DNA from: Bacteroidales bacterium
Lineage (GTDB): Bacteria > Bacteroidota > Bacteroidia > Bacteroidales > JAGOPY01
DNA: 24,851 nt
NCBI GenBank assembly: GCA_030638325.1
Contig: DAOWEV010000146.1
Coordinates: 1 to 24,851, forward strand
Direction: 5' to 3'
The notes beneath the pieces are model-generated. The model did no database searches, was not told where the DNA came from, and saw nothing but the letters and a program-made list of their open reading frames with translations. The position numbers were made by a program, and so were the translations under genes. Below, piece after piece: positions 22,189 to 24,851 of this stretch (its first letter is position 1; the number at the start of each line of letters is the position of its first letter).

Positions 22189-23264
22189 TCACATCCCTCC
22201 ACATTCATAACACTTCCGGCGGCTTCCATGATATCTTCAGTACATTTATTGAAGTCTTCAAAGAAGCCCTGACTATCTCATTCTTTGTGATCATCATGAT
22301 GCTGATCATCGAATACATTACCGTTCAATCGAAAGGCAGGTGGAGTAAATCCTTGCAACGGTCACCCATGCTCCAGATACTGCTGGGGGCATTGCTGGGG
22401 GTCATCCCCGGATGCCTGGGAGCCTTTACAGCCGTTTCATTATATGTGCATAAGATATTCAGCTTTGCAGCCCTGGTGACTGTCATGATCTCAACCTCGG
22501 GAGATGAAGCTTTTATTATGTTCTCCATGATGCCAAAGGAGGCTCTTTTTCTGAATGTTATCATTCTTACCATTGCCATACTTACGGGGTGGATAATTCA
22601 TATCTCTATTGGGGATAAAACATTTATGAAATTACCGGTAAATCACTTAACATATCATACCGAACATCCTCATTGTAATTGTTTTGTCCCGAAAGAGATA
22701 ATACCTCAGCTCAAAAGTATCTCCTTCACAAGGGCTTTGTTGATTTCCGCAGGCCTGGTTTTTCTTGTGCTTTTATTGAATGGAGAGCTGATATCTGATA
22801 CGTGGGACTGGGTGAGGGTCACTTTCTTGATCGTTACCCTGATCGGCCTGTTCATTGTTTCAACAACGCCTGATCACTTCCTCACAGATCATCTGTGGAA
22901 TCATGTAATTAAAAAGCACCTTCTCAAAATATTTCTGTGGATTTTTGGTACTTTTATCGTTATCGATATCGTTCTGAACCAGATGGACCTGAACGAATGG
23001 CTGCAAGCCAATCAATATGTGATCCTTATAATAGCCCTGCTGATTGGCATCATTCCACAATCCGGTCCGAACATCATTTTTATCAGCCTGTTCATCCACG
23101 GATCTATACCTTTCTCTATCCTGCTGGCAAATTCCATCGTTCAGGATGGACACGGAGCCCTGCCCCTGCTGGCCGAATCAAGGAAAAGCTTCCTTGCCAT
23201 GAAAGCCATTAACGTTGCGGTAGGTGCATTGGCTGGGATTTTGGGGATGTTGTTTGGGTTTTGA
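22185..23264 (+). CDS. Putative 10-TM heavy-metal / manganese exporter (ArsP_2, PF11449-like)
   Basis: 359 residues, about ten transmembrane helices, hydrophobic throughout. Two similar halves can be seen: LLGALLGVIPGCLGAFTAVS with ISTSGDEAF (near 66-110), and LLIGIIPQSGPNIIFISLF with QDGHGALPLLAESR in the second half. The polar residues inside these helices are likely the transport path. A central loop carries His154, His158, His161, His163, Cys164 and Cys166 and looks like a metal-binding segment. The family is annotated as putative manganese or heavy-metal exporter; direct experimental evidence is limited as far as I know. The ATG shares four bases with the queD stop. No Mn riboswitch (yybP-ykoY) or metal-regulator site was recognised upstream. 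Confidence 0.8.
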   Translation: MITSLHIHNTSGGFHDIFSTFIEVFKEALTISFFVIIMMLIIEYITVQSKGRWSKSLQRSPMLQILLGALLGVIPGCLGAFTAVSLYVHKIFSFAALVTVMISTSGDEAFIMFSMMPKEALFLNVIILTIAILTGWIIHISIGDKTFMKLPVNHLTYHTEHPHCNCFVPKEIIPQLKSISFTRALLISAGLVFLVLLLNGELISDTWDWVRVTFLIVTLIGLFIVSTTPDHFLTDHLWNHVIKKHLLKIFLWIFGTFIVIDIVLNQMDLNEWLQANQYVILIIALLIGIIPQSGPNIIFISLFIHGSIPFSILLANSIVQDGHGALPLLAESRKSFLAMKAINVAVGALAGILGMLFGF

Positions 23265-23280
23265 GAGCTATAAGAGTTGA

Positions 23281-23380
23281 GAGACGGATTGCTTTGGAGT
23301 AGCAGGCCCACCGGAATGGCCTTCCACATTCCCAGAATGCCCATTAGAAAGATGATCCATAAATTATGCAGGGTGCTCAT
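23281..23380 (-). pseudogene. Truncated N-terminus of a membrane protein (small multi-drug export-like)
   Basis: An ATG at 23380 (minus strand) opens a frame reading MSTLHNLWIIFLMGILGM and then WKAIPVGLLLQSNP, which looks like the first helix of a real membrane protein; GxxKAIPVG is typical of the start of small multi-drug export-type proteins. After about 33 residues the frame runs into GAGAGTT-type repeat sequence at the exporter stop (23262-23280) and then antisense to the exporter. The rest of the gene is absent, so this is a remnant left by a deletion ending at the repeat. Confidence 0.5.
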
Positions 23381-23427
23381 GCCCGGACGGATATGGGGCA
23401 AAAATAGAAAATAACGGGGGAATGGTT

Positions 23428-23583
23428 TTAGCCCGCATTATTCATACAGAGTTGAAAGTTGAAAGTTATAAAGTTATAAAGTTCGTTAACACTGTGAAAT
23501 ATGCATATTTTGCATAAAGTTAATGTTATGCTTTTTTAAATTACTTTTTGTACAGAAGTTAACTTTCAACTTTCAACTTTCTT
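23428..23583. repeat. TTAGCCCGCATTATTCA element and inverted pair of TTGAAAG arrays
   Basis: TTAGCCCGCATTATTCA (23428-23444) matches 5558-5574 at 16 of 17 bases. GTTGAAAGTTGAAAGTT (23451-23467) with AAAGTTATAAAGTT units faces AACTTTCAACTTTCAAC (23561-23577). Between them are ATGCATATTTTGCAT-like sequences. The gap 23265-23624 contains these, the gene remnant and the channel promoter. Confidence 0.8.
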
Positions 23584-23595
23584 AAATATAATGTG

Positions 23596-23603
23596 TACTT
23601 TTG
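23596..23603 (+). promoter_or_regulatory. -7 box of the potassium channel gene
   Basis: TACTTTTG matches TAnnTTTG. It overlaps a TTG codon at 23601 that would otherwise extend the channel frame, so translation must start later, at the ATG at 23625. Confidence 0.6.
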
Positions 23604-23624
23604 AAATGCTATCAAACAGGTATT

Positions 23625-24464
23625 ATGAAGGGTGATCTGAGAAAAAATAAAAATAGTTCCAGGTGGAAAGTCTCGTTGCACAGGATCATCTTCGGTACAA
23701 ACACCAAATCGGGAAGGTTGTTTGACGAGCTTCTTCTGGTTTCTATTGTGCTGAGCGTGATCATTGTATTCTTAGACAGCGTCTCCTGGATCAAAGTTAA
23801 ATATGGTGATCTCCTCTATTTTGCCGAATGGTTTTTTACGATCCTCTTCACCATTGAATACATCCTGCGGATCATTACTTCACCGAAACGATCACAATAC
23901 ATATTCAGCTTTTACGGGGTCATTGACCTGTTGGCTATTCTGCCCACTTACCTCAGCATTTTCTTAGTCGGCTCGCAATACCTGATTGTGATCAGGATCA
24001 TCAGGCTGCTGCGTATTTTCAGGGTATTGAAGCTTTCTCGGTATATCGGTGCCTCCGGATTCCTCTGGAAATCTATAATAAACAGCCGTCATAAGATCTT
24101 TGTCTTTCTGTGGTTGGTGCTTATTATTGTAGTTGTCGTTGGGGCTGTCATGTACCTCGTGGAAGGGCCCGAAAACGGCTTCAGGAGTATCCCTGAAAGC
24201 ATCTACTGGGCCATTGTTACGCTGACTACGGTCGGGTACGGAGATATCTCACCGCAAACAGACCTAGGAAAGGTTATTGCTTCATTGCTCATGATAACAG
24301 GTTATGCCATAATCGCTGTCCCGACGGGCATCATATCCGTTGAAATGACGAAGGTAAAACTTGAACAAAAACCTGAAAATGAATGCCCGGAATGCCAATG
24401 CTCTGACCATGATGAGGATGCGAAGTATTGCAAGGGGTGTGGGAGAAAACTTTTTGAGAGTTGA
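23625..24464 (+). CDS. Voltage-gated potassium channel (Kv-like) with C-terminal zinc ribbon
   Basis: 279 residues. Six transmembrane segments: S1 about 34-51, S2 65-84, S3 96-115, S4 119-140 with arginines at 124, 127, 130 and 133 every third residue (voltage sensor), S5 157-179 and S6 215-240. The pore signature TTVGYGD is at 201-207. It should conduct K+ across the inner membrane as a tetramer. The tail carries CPEC (254-257) and CKGC (269-272), a double CxxC zinc ribbon, which may bind metal or assist assembly; it replaces the TrkA-N/RCK domain found on many bacterial channels. ATG 23625 is chosen because the promoter overlaps the upstream TTG. The final codons GAG AGT TGA are the first unit of the downstream GAGAGTT array. 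Confidence 0.93.
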   Translation: MKGDLRKNKNSSRWKVSLHRIIFGTNTKSGRLFDELLLVSIVLSVIIVFLDSVSWIKVKYGDLLYFAEWFFTILFTIEYILRIITSPKRSQYIFSFYGVIDLLAILPTYLSIFLVGSQYLIVIRIIRLLRIFRVLKLSRYIGASGFLWKSIINSRHKIFVFLWLVLIIVVVVGAVMYLVEGPENGFRSIPESIYWAIVTLTTVGYGDISPQTDLGKVIASLLMITGYAIIAVPTGIISVEMTKVKLEQKPENECPECQCSDHDEDAKYCKGCGRKLFES

Positions 24465-24590
24465 GAGTTGAGAGTTGAGAGAGAGGGCGAGAGCGAGGGA
24501 GCGAGAGACTAAGAGACTAAGAGACTAAGAGACTGAGGGACTGAGGGACTCAGAGACTGAGGGACTTAGAGACTGAGAGAGATGAAAGAT
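24456..24590. repeat. GAGAGTT and GAGACTAA tandem arrays
   Basis: GAGAGTT repeated about four times from 24456, GA-rich transition, then GAGACTAA/GAGACTGAGG units at 24505-24580. This is the cleanest array in the window and has almost only purines on the plus strand. The first unit contains the stop codon of the channel gene. Confidence 0.9.
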
Positions 24591-24657
24591 GAACTGATTC
24601 CTGACAACTGATAACTGTCAACCGCCAACTGTGAATTGAGAAATAACATAATCGATA

Positions 24658-24851
24658 ATGAGAAACACACTTACTTTTTTCCTGATGTTACTGTTTATCA
24701 TTCCTTTTGCGAATGGACAAATCCAACCGGGTGTTTTCAAAGCAACATATTTTGACAAGACCCCTCCGCTGCGGGAGATGAAGTTGATTCCTCCGGCGCT
24801 TAGGGACCAGGGCTGGAAAGAGGGCATTATCCGAAATGAAAGCCCTGAAAG
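24658..24851 (+). CDS. N-terminus of a secreted protein, cut by the window end
   Basis: 64 complete codons are visible and the frame is still open at the last base. Residues 1-20 form a signal peptide (FFLMLLFIIPFANGQ). The mature start (IQPGVFKATYFDKTPPLREM) is not assigned to a family here, though this style of start is seen in large T9SS-exported proteins of Bacteroidota. No -7 box was found in the repeat-rich 190 bp upstream. Function unknown. Confidence 0.75.
   Translation, partial: MRNTLTFFLMLLFIIPFANGQIQPGVFKATYFDKTPPLREMKLIPPALRDQGWKEGIIRNESPE

Noticed and set aside
22189..22200. Manganese riboswitch controlling the exporter
   Set aside because: There is no room for one: the exporter start overlaps the queD stop, and no yybP-ykoY-like structure was recognised upstream of queD.
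23601..23624. TTG start for the potassium channel
   Set aside because: The codon lies inside the -7 box TACTTTTG, so it would not be on the mRNA.
24456..24590. CRISPR array
   Set aside because: The repeats are contiguous 7-8-base units with no unique spacers of uniform length, and no cas genes are present.

Overview
The window looks like chromosomal DNA of a Bacteroidota bacterium, most like an uncultured Bacteroidales-type lineage. The reasons are a SusC/SusD outer-membrane pair, type IX secretion sorting domains on secreted proteins, lipoproteins with acidic residues after the lipobox cysteine, a tRNA gene without encoded CCA, almost no Shine-Dalgarno sequences, and repeated TAnnTTTG -7 promoter boxes, several of them only a few bases from the start codon. 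Species-level assignment is not possible from the sequence alone.

Layout. (1) 1-5580, minus strand: a nutrient-uptake operon of a SusC-like TonB-dependent transporter, a SusD-like lipoprotein and a LamG/FIVAR lipoprotein cut by the window edge, with a well-formed promoter at 5509-5539. No CAZyme or regulator of this locus is inside the window. (2) 5581-8600: a small two-helix membrane protein, a cluster of GC-rich hairpins, tRNA-Arg(ACG), an alpha/beta hydrolase with an apparently leaderless transcript, and a convergent HD-domain phosphohydrolase. (3) 8567-12200: a lipoprotein amidohydrolase, ndk, and an XRE-type regulator whose upstream region carries four regularly spaced TTACA-type operators, two of which contain the -7 box. 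(4) 12204-16760: a subtilisin-like T9SS-secreted protease, trmD, a DUF2235 (Tle1-like) hydrolase, and rplS with a clear terminator. (5) 16814-20714, minus strand: three secreted genes, namely a T9SS-sorted protein, a Fib_succ_major lipoprotein and a tandemly duplicated Fib_succ_major protein whose signal peptide has ATA where ATG is expected. (6) 20950-24851, plus strand: yidD, yjbQ, a QueD/PTPS-family gene translationally coupled to a 10-TM heavy-metal (Mn-type) exporter, a remnant of another membrane protein, a Kv-like potassium channel with a zinc-ribbon tail, and the start of a secreted protein.

The most striking feature not explained by genes is that many intergenic spacers are built from degenerate 7-8-base tandem repeats. 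The unit differs from spacer to spacer, the arrays often face each other as inverted pairs, and in at least six genes the array begins at or within a few bases of the stop codon. I see no CRISPR array, prophage, transposase, integrase or reverse transcriptase. I cannot point to a clearly new multi-gene defence or metabolic system. The best leads are the stop-codon-anchored repeat arrays, the XRE operator array, the non-AUG start of the duplicated gene, and the candidate small RNA upstream of ndk.
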